Source of the DNA: JAOUJD01 sp963841815
Lineage (GTDB): Bacteria > Pseudomonadota > Gammaproteobacteria > Burkholderiales > Burkholderiaceae_F
Direction of reading: 5' to 3'
DNA length: 64,000 nucleotides
NCBI GenBank assembly: GCA_963841815.1
Contig: CAWJEE010000009.1
Coordinates: 124,001 to 188,000 of the forward strand
Every line of letters starts with the position of its first letter. Position 1 is the stretch's first letter. Made by a program: the position numbers and the translations under genes. Shown here in pieces: positions 12,357 to 20,741 of this stretch. The notes beneath the pieces are model-generated. The model saw nothing but the letters and a program-made list of their open reading frames with translations. It was not told where the DNA came from and searched no databases.

Positions 12357-13256
12357 TCAGCGCGCTGCCGACGCTTTCGTGATGTCCGCCTTGCGGCCCA
12401 TCAGCACGCCGTGGATGTCGGCGCCGAACGTGCGCACCGTTTCCATCACGGTCTTGTTGCGGCGAACGAGCCAGTTGTAGCCCATGACCGCGGGCACCGC
12501 GACCGCGAGACCGATGGCCGTCATGATCAGCGCCTCGCCGACCGGGCCGGCGACCTTGTCGATCGACGCCTGGCCGGCGATGCCGATGGCCGTCAGCGCG
12601 TGATAGATGCCCCACACCGTGCCGAACAGGCCGACGAACGGGGCGGTCGAACCGACCGTCGCGAGGAACGCGAGGCCGTCCTGGGTGCGGCTCTGCACGC
12701 CATCGACCGCGCGCTGCACGGACATCGTGACCCAGGCTGTTGAGGTCGATGTTCTCGGTGAGCGCGCCCTCGTGGTGTTCGTTGGCGTCGATGCCCTGCT
12801 CGGCGATGTAGCGGAACGCGCTGCCTTCCTTCAGGCGCGTCGCGCCTTCGCGCAGCGACGGCGCCTTCCAGAAGGAGTTGCGCATCTCGCGGCCTTCGCG
12901 GATCAGCTTGGCCTGCTCCCACAGCTTGACGAAGATGATGTACCAGGAGCCCATCGACATGATCACCAGGATGATCAGCGTGCCCTTGGAGACGAAGTCG
13001 CCCTGGCGCCAGAGCGCTTCGAGGCCGTACGGGTTCTCGACCGTCTCCTTGGTGACGGTCGGCGACGATGGCAGCGGGCGCGGCCACCGGCGCCGCGGGA
13101 GCGGCCAGGGGGCGGGCGCGCGGCCGGGGCCGGCGCGTCGGCAGCAGGCGCCTTCGGCGCATCGGCCTGCGCGAAGGTGGACGCGGGCGCGGCAAGCCCG
13201 GCGACGGTGAGGATCACCGCCAGAACGGCCGCGTGGCGACGGATGAAACGGACCAT
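12357..13256 (-). CDS. exbB: ExbB/TolQ/MotA proton-channel protein (frame-broken at three places)
   Basis: This is the multi-pass inner-membrane channel of the TonB complex. It starts with a signal-like segment (MVRFIRRHAAVLAVILTVAGL), then an Ala/Pro-rich stretch, a first membrane span (GTLIILVIMSMGSWYIIFVK) and the conserved ExbB core GSTAPFVGLFGTVWGIYHAL with ALIMTAIGLAVAVPAVMGYN. Three extra bases break the frame near 12733, 13060 and 13110; together they restore phase, so the span is an exact multiple of three. ATG with AGGAG upstream. It follows tonB by 95 bases. A cleavable N-terminus on ExbB is common in TonB systems with two exbD genes. Confidence 0.87.
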
Positions 13257-13351
13257 TTTCTTATCTCCTGGTGGAAGATGAAACGAGCGCTGATCGGAAG
13301 AAGGGCTTGGCGCGGTGGCGCCGATGTCCAGTCAGCTTCGCTCCATAAAAA

Positions 13352-14008
13352 TCAACGAATCTTGAAACTGATCGGCGCCTGCACCCGGATGTCCTGGCCT
13401 CCGGACTGGCATTGCAACTGGTTCACGACGGACATCGACGAACGGTTGAAGATGCGGTTGGACGACGACTTGATCACGGCGTCCTTGATCTGTCCGTTGG
13501 CGCCGACGGTGAATTCGATGACGACGTCGCCCTCGGTGCCGTTCTGCAGCGCTTCGCGCGGGTAGACGATCGAGGACATCACCTCGCGGTAGTTGGCGCA
13601 GGCGATCTGGGCGCTGCGGATCGCGGGCGCGATGGCGGCCACCGTCGACTCGGGCACCTTCTGGATCACCGGCGCCTGCGGCGCGGGTGGCGCGTCCTTC
13701 GTCACGGCCGTGATGGTCGGCGCGGTGGTCGGCGGCGGCGCGATGTTGATTTCCGGTGGCGGGATGAACGGCGGCGGCGGCGCGGCCACCTTGGGCGGCG
13801 GCGGAACGACTTCCGGCGGCGGCGGCGGTTTCTTGATGATCTCCTCGATCACCTTCACTTCGATCGGACCCTTGACGACTTCCACCACCTTGCGCGCCAG
13901 GCCGCTGACGAGCGCCCACACGACGAGGACGTGAAGGATCACGACCGCGCCGATGCCGATCAGGTGCCGCGTCGGATCGCGCTGTTGCTGGGCAAAGTCC
14001 ATGGCCAT
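13352..14008 (-). CDS. tonB: TonB energy transducer
   Basis: This 218-residue protein transmits the proton-motive force to the outer-membrane receptors. A single membrane anchor (IGAVVILHVLVVWALVSGLA, about 16-35) is followed by a Pro-rich periplasmic spacer (KKPPPPPEVVPPPPK, PPPPFIPPPEI). The C-terminal TonB domain contains YPREALQNGTEGDVVIEFTV. The start is the ATG at 14008, preceded by GGGAGG at a good distance; earlier in-frame codons lack one. It is the first gene of a five-gene operon ending with the TPR gene and facing the two receptors, the likely partners. Confidence 0.92.
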   Translation of the reverse strand: MAMDFAQQQRDPTRHLIGIGAVVILHVLVVWALVSGLARKVVEVVKGPIEVKVIEEIIKKPPPPPEVVPPPPKVAAPPPPFIPPPEINIAPPPTTAPTITAVTKDAPPAPQAPVIQKVPESTVAAIAPAIRSAQIACANYREVMSSIVYPREALQNGTEGDVVIEFTVGANGQIKDAVIKSSSNRIFNRSSMSVVNQLQCQSGGQDIRVQAPISFKIR

Positions 14009-14053
14009 GGGGTCGTACCTCCCTGGGTCCGAATTTCGCAAAAACCCGCGATT

Positions 14054-15169
14054 CTAATCCCGACGGAATCGCTTACGCAAAACTGACATTAGGGTGCATT
14101 GCCTATGCCCCCGTGACGCCAGCGCGGGGGCTAGAACAACGATTCCGGCCCCGCGTCCCGCCGGCCGGGGCTCGGCCAGGCCGAAGTGTCGATACGCCGC
14201 CACCGGAGCGATCCGGCCGCGCGGCGTGCGCTGCAGCATGCCCTGCTGGATCAGGTAGGGCTCGACCACGTCCTCCAGCGTGTCCCGCTCCTCGCCGACC
14301 GCCGCGGCCAGGTTGTCGATGCCCACCGGACCGCCACCGAACTTCTCGATGATCGCCAGCAGGAGCTTCCTGTCCATCAGGTCGAGCCCCATCGCGTCCA
14401 CCTCGAGCATCGCCAGCGCGGCATCGGCGACCGTCCGGTCGATCTCGCCCGTGCCCTTCACTTCCGCGTAGTCGCGCACGCGGCGCAGCAGCCGGTTGGC
14501 GATGCGCGGCGTGCCGCGCGACCGCAGCGCGATCTCGCCCGCGCCCTCCGGCGTCACCCGCGCCTTCAGCAGGCGCGCCGAGCGCGTGACGATGGCCGTC
14601 AGTTCCTCGTGGGAGTAGAACTCGAGCCGGGCGACGATCCCGAATCGATCGCGCAGGGGATTGGTCAGCATGCCGGCGCGCGTCGTGGCGCCGACCAGCG
14701 TGAACGGCGGCAGGTCGAGCTTGATCGACCGCGCGGCCGGTCCCTCGCCGATGACGATGTCGATCTGGAAGTCTTCGAGGGCCGGGTAGAGGATCTCCTC
14801 GACGATCGGCGACAGGCGATGGATCTCGTCGATGAACAGGACGTCGTTCTTCTCGAGGTTGGTCAGGATGGCCGCGAGGTCGCCCGGCCGCTCCAGCACG
14901 GGCCCGGAGGTCTGCCGCATGTTCACGCCCATCTCGTGCGCGATGATGTGCGCGAGCGTGGTCTTGCCGAGGCCCGGCGGCCCGAACAGCAGCACGTGGT
15001 CGAGCGCCTCGGCGCGGTTGCGCGCCGCCGTGACGAAGATCTCGAACTGCTCGCGGACCTTGGGCTGGCCGACGTACTCGGCGAGCGACGTCGGGCGCAG
15101 CGCGCGCTCGATCGCCTCCTCGTTCGGCGAAACGGGGCTGGCAGCGACGATGCGGTCGGGTTCGATCAC
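14054..15169 (-). CDS. ruvB: Holliday junction branch-migration ATPase RuvB
   Basis: RuvB is the hexameric motor of the RuvABC complex. Visible motifs are Walker A GPPGLGKTT (near 64), Walker B FIDEIHRL (near 114), sensor 1 VGATTRAGML and the arginine finger region LRDRFGI. The open frame gives 371 residues, about 20 more than usual. The extra tail (GIVVLAPALASRGHRQ...) is unlike the family. Removing one G from the GGGG run near 14151 would end the protein at ESLF with a stop at 14131, which fits known lengths better. GTG start, 13 bases after the ruvA stop. Confidence 0.95.
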   Translation of the reverse strand: MIEPDRIVAASPVSPNEEAIERALRPTSLAEYVGQPKVREQFEIFVTAARNRAEALDHVLLFGPPGLGKTTLAHIIAHEMGVNMRQTSGPVLERPGDLAAILTNLEKNDVLFIDEIHRLSPIVEEILYPALEDFQIDIVIGEGPAARSIKLDLPPFTLVGATTRAGMLTNPLRDRFGIVARLEFYSHEELTAIVTRSARLLKARVTPEGAGEIALRSRGTPRIANRLLRRVRDYAEVKGTGEIDRTVADAALAMLEVDAMGLDLMDRKLLLAIIEKFGGGPVGIDNLAAAVGEERDTLEDVVEPYLIQQGMLQRTPRGRIAPVAAYRHFGLAEPRPAGRGAGIVVLAPALASRGHRQCTLMSVLRKRFRRD

Positions 15170-15182
15170 CGGGCGCTCTCCC

Positions 15183-15762
15183 TCAGCTCCGGGCCAGCGA
15201 CTTCAGGGCGAGGCGGATGCCGTCCGACACGCCGGTGCCGGGCGGCAGGGTGCGCACCGCGGAAGCCGCTTCCCGCTCGTTGTAGCCGAGCGCGAGCAGC
15301 GCGTGGAGCACGTCGGCATGTCGCGTCGCCGGCCGCCGGCGTCGTCGCCGTGCCGAGTTCGGCGCCGAGCTTGCCCTTCAACTCGAGCAGCAGGCGCTCC
15401 GCGGTCTTCTTGCCGATTCCCGGAATGCGCGTGAGGCGCCCGCTTTCCTGCAGCGTGACGGCCTGCGCGAGTTCATTGACCGACAGGCCCGACAGCACCG
15501 ACAGCGCGGTGCGCGCGCCGACGCCGGAGATCTTGATCAGTTCGCGGAACGCCGCCCGTTCCGCCGCCGTCGCAAAACCGTAGAGCTGGTGCGCGTCTTC
15601 GCGAACGGCCAGGTGCGTCAGCAGCACCACGCGCTCCGACACCGACGGCAGCTGATAGAAGGTGCTCATCGGCACGTCGATCTCGTAGCCGACGCCGTTG
15701 ACGTCGACGAGGATCGCCGGCGGGTTCTTCTCGAGCAGCCGGCCCTCGATGCGCCCGATCAC
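15183..15762 (-). CDS. ruvA: Holliday junction-binding protein RuvA (frame-broken)
   Basis: RuvA binds four-way junctions and loads RuvB. The OB-fold start MIGRIEGRLLEKNPP and two helix-hairpin-helix motifs (ISGVGARTALSVLSG, IPGIGKKTAERLLLEL) are clear. One extra base near 15320, after AAGDAT, breaks the frame just before domain III. The other frame then continues DVLHALLALGYNERE and ends LKSLARS at 15183. The repaired length is about 192 residues, normal for the family. The GTG start overlaps the ruvC stop by four bases. Confidence 0.9.
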
Positions 15763-16349
15763 TTCGCCCCCTGGAGCCGTGCCGTCCACGCGCGCCGGCC
15801 CGCGGCCGCGCCACGGCGGCGCGCCGGACCTTCGAGCCGGACGCTCACCGACGAGTCGCGGACCGCCGCGAGCAGCGTCGACGAGTGCGCGTGGCAGATC
15901 GCGCACGCCAGCGCGTCGGCCGCATCCTGCGCCGGGGCGCGAGCGAGGCCGAGCAGCCGCTGCACCATCAGCTGCACCTGCTTCTTGTCGGCCTGGCCGA
16001 ATCCCGCCACGGCCTGCTTGATGCGGAGCGCCGCGTACTCGTGCACCACGAGCCCGCTCGACGCCGCCGCGCAGATCGCGGCGCCGCGCGCCTGGCCGAG
16101 CAGCAGCGTCGACTGCGGATTGACGTTGACGAACACCTTCTCGACCGTCGCGACATGCGGTTGCGTCGCACGGATCACGTCCGACAGCGACGCGAGGATC
16201 GCTCCGAGCCGCTGGTAGAGATCGCCGACCGGCACCCGGATGATCCCCGACTCGACGCACGCGAGCTTCGAGCCGGTGACATCGATGACGCCGAAGCCGG
16301 TGCGATTGAGGCCGGGGTCGATTCCAAGGATGCGAAGGGTTGAAGGCAC
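15759..16349 (-). CDS. ruvC: Holliday junction resolvase RuvC
   Basis: This endonuclease cuts Holliday junctions. The catalytic acidic residues of the RNase H-like fold are present: Asp in GIDPGLNRTG (near 10), Glu in TVEKVFVN (near 69) and the paired Asp in AAD-ALACAICHA (near 140-143). 196 residues, slightly longer than usual because of an Arg/Ala-rich tail. GTG start. It is the first gene of ruvC-ruvA-ruvB, downstream of purH and separated from it by a large hairpin repeat. Confidence 0.95.
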   Translation of the reverse strand: MPSTLRILGIDPGLNRTGFGVIDVTGSKLACVESGIIRVPVGDLYQRLGAILASLSDVIRATQPHVATVEKVFVNVNPQSTLLLGQARGAAICAAASSGLVVHEYAALRIKQAVAGFGQADKKQVQLMVQRLLGLARAPAQDAADALACAICHAHSSTLLAAVRDSSVSVRLEGPARRRGAAAGRRAWTARLQGAK

Positions 16350-16392
16350 CGGGCGATTGTGCCACCGCCGTCAAGTTCGGCAGCTGATCGAC

Positions 16393-16620
16393 GCGAGCAG
16401 AGCGACCGGAGCCCGGCACACGCCTGCGGAGGCGCCCTTCGGGTTCCCTGTGCTGCTCGCCCTGGGGCCGCGCCGCGGAACTCGCTACGCGCGCTGCGCG
16501 CGCGCCGCTCAGACAGTCGCGGCGAGTCAGTTAACGAGGCGCGCTGCGCGCGCCGGCCCCAGGACTGCGCTGCTCGGCGCCTCCGAAAGGCGCGCGCCGG
16601 GCTCCGGTCGCTCTGCTCGC
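16393..16620. repeat. Large nested inverted repeat between purH and ruvC
   Basis: Perfect 25-bp outer arms at 16393-16417 and 16596-16620 read as reverse complements. Inside are further complementary blocks: GGAGGCGCC/GGCGCCTCC and the 10-bp pair at 16461-16470 and 16554-16563. A core contains repeated GCGCGCTGCGCGCGC. The whole can fold into one long stem of about 228 bp. It is non-coding and lies directly after the purH stop, so it may act as a terminator or RNA-stability element. The core resembles dispersed palindromic repeats of Burkholderiales, which is a recollection and not a search result. Confidence 0.8.
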
Positions 16621-16640
16621 TCGCGTTCCCGCCGATCCTG

Positions 16641-18194
16641 TCAATGCCGGAAGTGCCTGACGCCCGTGAACACCATCGCGATGCCGCGCTCGTTCGCGGC
16701 AGCGATCACTTCTTCGTCGCGCATGCTGCCGCCCGGCTGGATGACGCAGGTGGCGCCCGCGTCGACGACGACGTCGAGCCCGTCGCGGAACGGGAAGAAC
16801 GCGTCGGACGCCGCGGCCGAGCCGGCAAGAGTCAGCCCCGCTTCCTTCGCCTTGATCGACGCAATGCGCGCCGAGTCGATGCGAGACATCTGGCCGGCGC
16901 CGACGCCGAGCGTCATCCCGTCGTGCGCGAATACGATCGTGTTGGATTTCACGAACCTGGCGACATTCCAGGCGAACATCAGGTCGGCGAGCTGTGCCGG
17001 CGTGGGCGCCTTCTTGGTGACGATCTTGAGGTCGGCCGGCTTCAACGCATGCACGTCGGGCGTCTGCACCAGCAGGCCGCCACCGACGCGCTTGAAGTCG
17101 AAGTCGTTCTGCGCGTTCCCGAGCGCGACCGTCAGCAGCCGGACGTTCTGCTTGGCCGAGAACACGCCGCGCGCCGCTTCGTCGAAGGCCGGCGCGATCA
17201 CGACTTCGACGAACTGCTTCGCCACGGCCTGCGCCGCGGCGGCGTCCACCGCGCGGTTGAAGGCGATGATGCCGCCGAACGCGGAGGTCGGGTCGGTCTT
17301 GAACGCCTTGGCGTACGCCTCCGCCGCGCTGCCGCCCACCGCCACGCCGCACGGATTCGCGTGCTTGATGATCACGCAGGCCGGCGCGTCGAAACTGCGA
17401 ACGCAGTCCCACGCCGCGTCGGCGTCCGCGATGTTGTTGTACGAGAGCTCCTTGCCCTGCAGCTGCGTGTAGCTCGCCAGCAGGCCCGGCGCGACATCGC
17501 GCTCGCGGTAGAACGCGGCCTGCTGGTGCGGGTTCTCGCCGTACCGCATCTGCTGCACCTTGATCCACTGGCGCGACAGCACGTCCGGAAACGCGCCGCG
17601 GTTTCCCTGTCCGTCGAGCGCGGTCAGGTAGTTCGCGATCGCGCCGTCGTAGCGCGCGGTGTGCGCGAAGACCTTCTTCGCCAGGGCGAGGCGCGTGGCG
17701 GCGCTCACCGCGCCCGTGCCCGTCAGTTCCTCGACGAGGCAGCCGTAGTCGCCGGGATCGACCACGACGGCGACGCTCTCGTGGTTCTTCGCCGCGGCGC
17801 GCAGCATCGCCGGTCCGCCGATGTCGATGTTCTCGATCGCGTCGTCGAACGTGCACCCGGCCTTTGCGATGGTCTGCTCGAACGGGTACAGGTTGACGAC
17901 GAGCAGGTCGATCGGGTCGATGCCGTGCTCCTGCAGCGACTTCATGTGCGCGGGGTCCGGCCGACGCGCCAGCAGTCCCGCGTGAATGCGCGGATTCAGC
18001 GTCTTCACGCGACCGTCGAGGATCTCCGGGAAGCCCGTGTAGGCCGCCACCTCCGTGACCGCGAGGCCCTGCTCCGCCAGCAGCTTCGCGGTCCCGCCGG
18101 TTGAGAGCAGCCGGTAGCCGAGGTGCGCAAGGGACCGCGCGAATTCGACGACACCCGTCTTGTCAGACACGCTGATCAGCGCCTGCTTCGCCAT
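16641..18194 (-). CDS. purH: Bifunctional AICAR formyltransferase / IMP cyclohydrolase
   Basis: PurH performs the last two steps of IMP synthesis in the cytosol. The N-terminal MGS-like cyclohydrolase domain (about 1-145) starts ALISVSDKTGVVEFA. The C-terminal transformylase domain has the catalytic Lys-His pair in IKHANPCGVA (near 265), NNIADADAAWD and the typical end GIAMVFTGVRHFRH. 517 residues, close to the usual 520-530. ATG start 22 bases after the fis stop. The order dusB-fis-purH is common in Burkholderiales. Confidence 0.97.
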   Translation of the reverse strand: MAKQALISVSDKTGVVEFARSLAHLGYRLLSTGGTAKLLAEQGLAVTEVAAYTGFPEILDGRVKTLNPRIHAGLLARRPDPAHMKSLQEHGIDPIDLLVVNLYPFEQTIAKAGCTFDDAIENIDIGGPAMLRAAAKNHESVAVVVDPGDYGCLVEELTGTGAVSAATRLALAKKVFAHTARYDGAIANYLTALDGQGNRGAFPDVLSRQWIKVQQMRYGENPHQQAAFYRERDVAPGLLASYTQLQGKELSYNNIADADAAWDCVRSFDAPACVIIKHANPCGVAVGGSAAEAYAKAFKTDPTSAFGGIIAFNRAVDAAAAQAVAKQFVEVVIAPAFDEAARGVFSAKQNVRLLTVALGNAQNDFDFKRVGGGLLVQTPDVHALKPADLKIVTKKAPTPAQLADLMFAWNVARFVKSNTIVFAHDGMTLGVGAGQMSRIDSARIASIKAKEAGLTLAGSAAASDAFFPFRDGLDVVVDAGATCVIQPGGSMRDEEVIAAANERGIAMVFTGVRHFRH

Positions 18195-18216
18195 GACCCA
18201 CTTCCTTCTTGTCGTT

Positions 18217-18507
18217 TCAGACGAGGCGGTATTCCTGCAGCTTCTTCCGCAGCGTGTTGCGGTTGATGCCGAGCAGTTCGGCAGCCGCCGACTGGTTGCC
18301 GTCGGCGCGCTCCATCGCGAACTGCAGCAGCGGGCGCTCGACCGCGGTGATGACCATGCCGTGCAGCGCGTGAGGACGCGCGCCGTCGAGGTCCGAGAAG
18401 TACTGCTCGAGGCTGCGGCGCACGCACTGGTCCAGCGTCTCCCCGCTGCGCGCCCGGCTGGCGCGCTCGCTTGCCGGCGCGCCCGGTTTTGTCGATGTCT
18501 TGGCCAT
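18217..18507 (-). CDS. fis: Fis-family nucleoid-associated DNA-binding protein
   Basis: A 96-residue homodimeric DNA-bending protein. The C-terminal helix-turn-helix (QSAAAELLGINRNTLRKKL, about 72-90) is typical of Fis and NtrC-type C-terminal domains. The N-terminal 20 residues are Ser/Thr/Ala-rich and variable. It lies 11 bases after dusB, the classical dusB-fis operon, and just upstream of purH. Confidence 0.94.
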   Translation of the reverse strand: MAKTSTKPGAPASERASRARSGETLDQCVRRSLEQYFSDLDGARPHALHGMVITAVERPLLQFAMERADGNQSAAAELLGINRNTLRKKLQEYRLV

Positions 18508-18518
18508 CGTTTCTTGTC

Positions 18519-19526
18519 CTAGTGCAGCGTGTGCACGGTGTAATGCAGGCGCTCGTGGCGTTCGGCGTGGGCACGGAAGAAGCCGTCGACCGCCCGCGCC
18601 TGGCCGGCGCAGTCGTCGATGGCGTTCATGCGGTCGCAGAAACGCTCTCCTCCCTCGAGGCGTCGCGTGTACCAGATGATGTGCTTGCGGGCGCTGCGGA
18701 CTCCCACCGCTTCGCCGTAGAACCGATAGTGGTCGTCAAGATGCGCGAGCAGCAGCGCGCGGACCTCCTCGACGCGCGGCGCGGCGAGGTGCTCGCCGGT
18801 GCGCAGGAAGTGCACGATCTCGCGGAAGATCCAGGGCCGGCCCTGCGCCGCGCGGCCGATCATCACCGCATCGGCCCCGGTGTAGCCGAGCACCGCGCGT
18901 GCCTTCTCGGGCGTGTCGATGTCGCCGTTCGCGATGACCGGGATCGCGACCGCCTGCTTGACCGCGCGGATCGTGTCGTACTCCGCCTCGCCCGCGAAAC
19001 CGCACGCGCGTGTCCGGCCGTGCAGCGTGAGCGCGGCGACGCCGCACGACTGCGCGAGCCGCGCGACCTCGACCGCGTTGCGGCTCCCGGGATCCCAGCC
19101 GGTGCGGTACTTCAGCGTGACCGGCACGTCGACCGCGGCGACCACCGCTTCGAGGATCGATCGCACCACACCGGCGTCCCGCAGCAGCGCGGAGCCGCTC
19201 GCCACGTTGCAGACCTTCTTCGCCGGGCAGCCCATGTTGATGTCGATGATCTGCGCGCCGCGCTCGACGTTGAAGCGCGCCGCCTCGGCGAGCATCAAGG
19301 GATCCGCTCCGGCGAGCTGCACCGCGACCGGCGCGCGCTCGCCGTCGTGGTTGATGCGACGTGCGGTCTTCTCGCTGGCCCACAGGCGCGGATTCGACGC
19401 CGCCATCTCGGATATCGCGTGGCCGGCGCCGAGCGACTTGCACAGCTGCCGGAAAGGACGATCCGTCACGCCCGCCATCGGGGCGACGAACACGTTGTTC
19501 GGCAGTTCATGTGGACCAAGACGCAT
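18519..19526 (-). CDS. dusB: tRNA-dihydrouridine synthase B
   Basis: An FMN-dependent enzyme reducing specific uridines in tRNA. 335 residues, a TIM-barrel with the catalytic Cys in NMGCPAKKVCN (near 100), a Lys in LKYRTGWD, HGRTR and the FMN-phosphate loop GDIDTPEKA followed by MIGRAAQGRPWIF. ATG start in MRLGPHELPNNVFVAPMAGV. It heads the dusB-fis-purH-ruv group and lies 56 bases after the ubiH-like gene. Confidence 0.95.
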   Translation of the reverse strand: MRLGPHELPNNVFVAPMAGVTDRPFRQLCKSLGAGHAISEMAASNPRLWASEKTARRINHDGERAPVAVQLAGADPLMLAEAARFNVERGAQIIDINMGCPAKKVCNVASGSALLRDAGVVRSILEAVVAAVDVPVTLKYRTGWDPGSRNAVEVARLAQSCGVAALTLHGRTRACGFAGEAEYDTIRAVKQAVAIPVIANGDIDTPEKARAVLGYTGADAVMIGRAAQGRPWIFREIVHFLRTGEHLAAPRVEEVRALLLAHLDDHYRFYGEAVGVRSARKHIIWYTRRLEGGERFCDRMNAIDDCAGQARAVDGFFRAHAERHERLHYTVHTLH

Positions 19527-19582
19527 CGCCAGCGGGTCGGGCTCGAAAAAGGGCGCGGATTGTAGCGAAGGCCTCGGCGGGC

Positions 19583-20734
19583 TTACGAGCGTACGCCGAA
19601 CATCAGGAAGCGCGCGAACTCCGCGCGCAAATCGGGAAGGATGCTGAGCATCGTCAAACCGAGTGACCGCGCCGCGGCCACCGGCGCGAAGCCGGTGGCG
19701 AAGAAGCCGGGCACGGTACGGGTGAGCGTCCGGATCGCGAGCCGGTCCGCCTGTCGCCGCTGCTCGTACTGCGGCAACCGCGCGACGGGATCTTGCCCCG
19801 CGGCGACGGCGGCGGCGACCAGGTCGGCCAGCGCAACGCAGTCGCGCACCCCGAGGTTCAGGCCCTGGCCGGCGACCGGATGCAGCGTCTGCGCGGCGTT
19901 GCCGACGTGGACCAGCCGGTGCTCGCGCACGTCGTCACGCGCCTGCTCGATCAGCGGGTAGCGGCCGCGCGAACGGATGGAGATCACCCGCCCGTTGCGC
20001 CCGCCGAACTCCGCCTGCAACTCGGCCAGCAGTTCCGCGTCGGACAACGCTTCGCGCCGGTCGGCGGCGACCGTCGGCATGCACCAGACCAGCGACATCG
20101 GACGCGCGGCTCCGACGGCGGGGCCAGGCAGCGGCAGCAGCGCGAGCGGACCGTCGCGGGTGAAACGCTCGAACGCGGTCCCGGCGGCTGGCCCCTGCAC
20201 TTCGACGTCGGCGGTCAGCGCGGACTGTCGCGCGGCCGGCGGGCGGCCACCCGCGCCCACGCCTTCCGCATTGACGGCGATCGTCGCGCTCAGGTTGCTG
20301 CCATCCGAGAGCCGAACGTCGACCGAGTTCGGGCCCTGGCTCGCCGCGCCGGCCGCGCAGCGCCGGCGCACCTCCACGAGCGGTGCGCTGCTGCACGCCG
20401 CATCGAGGGCCGTGAGCAGGTCGCCGTAGCGGATGGTGGCGCCCAGCGGCCGTCCGCCGTTGTCCCGCTCATCGAGGACCGCGCGGCCGAACTCTCCGCG
20501 CGAAGACACGATGACTGTCCGGATCGGAGCCAGCGCCGCCGAAGGCAGTTCGACGACGGTGCCAAGCGCGTCGAGCGTGCCGTGCGACAGCGCCAGCAGG
20601 CGCCGGTCGCGCTTTGCCTCGTCGAGGTCACGCGCATCGACCACGACGGACGGCACCCGGTGGCGTGCCAGCCGCAATGCCAGCGTCAGGCCGACGGGAC
20701 CGCCGCCCAGGATGGCGACTGGAGTCGCTGTCAT
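19583..20734 (-). CDS. ubiH: FAD-dependent ubiquinone-biosynthesis monooxygenase, UbiH/UbiF type
   Basis: A 383-residue flavoprotein that hydroxylates the ubiquinone ring. The N-terminal dinucleotide-binding motif GGGPVGLTLALRLA (near 10-23) and the second FAD motif HVGNAAQTLHPVAGQGLN (near 281-298) define the family. Assignment to UbiH rather than UbiF or UbiI rests on its position next to pepP, as in E. coli pepP-ubiH; exact ring position is not certain. It follows pepP after seven bases. Confidence 0.85.
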   Translation of the reverse strand: MTATPVAILGGGPVGLTLALRLARHRVPSVVVDARDLDEAKRDRRLLALSHGTLDALGTVVELPSAALAPIRTVIVSSRGEFGRAVLDERDNGGRPLGATIRYGDLLTALDAACSSAPLVEVRRRCAAGAASQGPNSVDVRLSDGSNLSATIAVNAEGVGAGGRPPAARQSALTADVEVQGPAAGTAFERFTRDGPLALLPLPGPAVGAARPMSLVWCMPTVAADRREALSDAELLAELQAEFGGRNGRVISIRSRGRYPLIEQARDDVREHRLVHVGNAAQTLHPVAGQGLNLGVRDCVALADLVAAAVAAGQDPVARLPQYEQRRQADRLAIRTLTRTVPGFFATGFAPVAAARSLGLTMLSILPDLRAEFARFLMFGVRS

Positions 20735-20741
20735 CGCCTCA

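Noticed and set aside
11404..13256. Programmed +1 frameshifting in the exbB/exbD genes
   Set aside because: The break sites share no slippery codon, stop codon or stimulatory motif, and similar breaks occur in unrelated genes with both signs.
16393..16620. CRISPR array or insertion-sequence ends
   Set aside because: There is a single pair of nested arms, no regular spacer pattern and no transposase gene.
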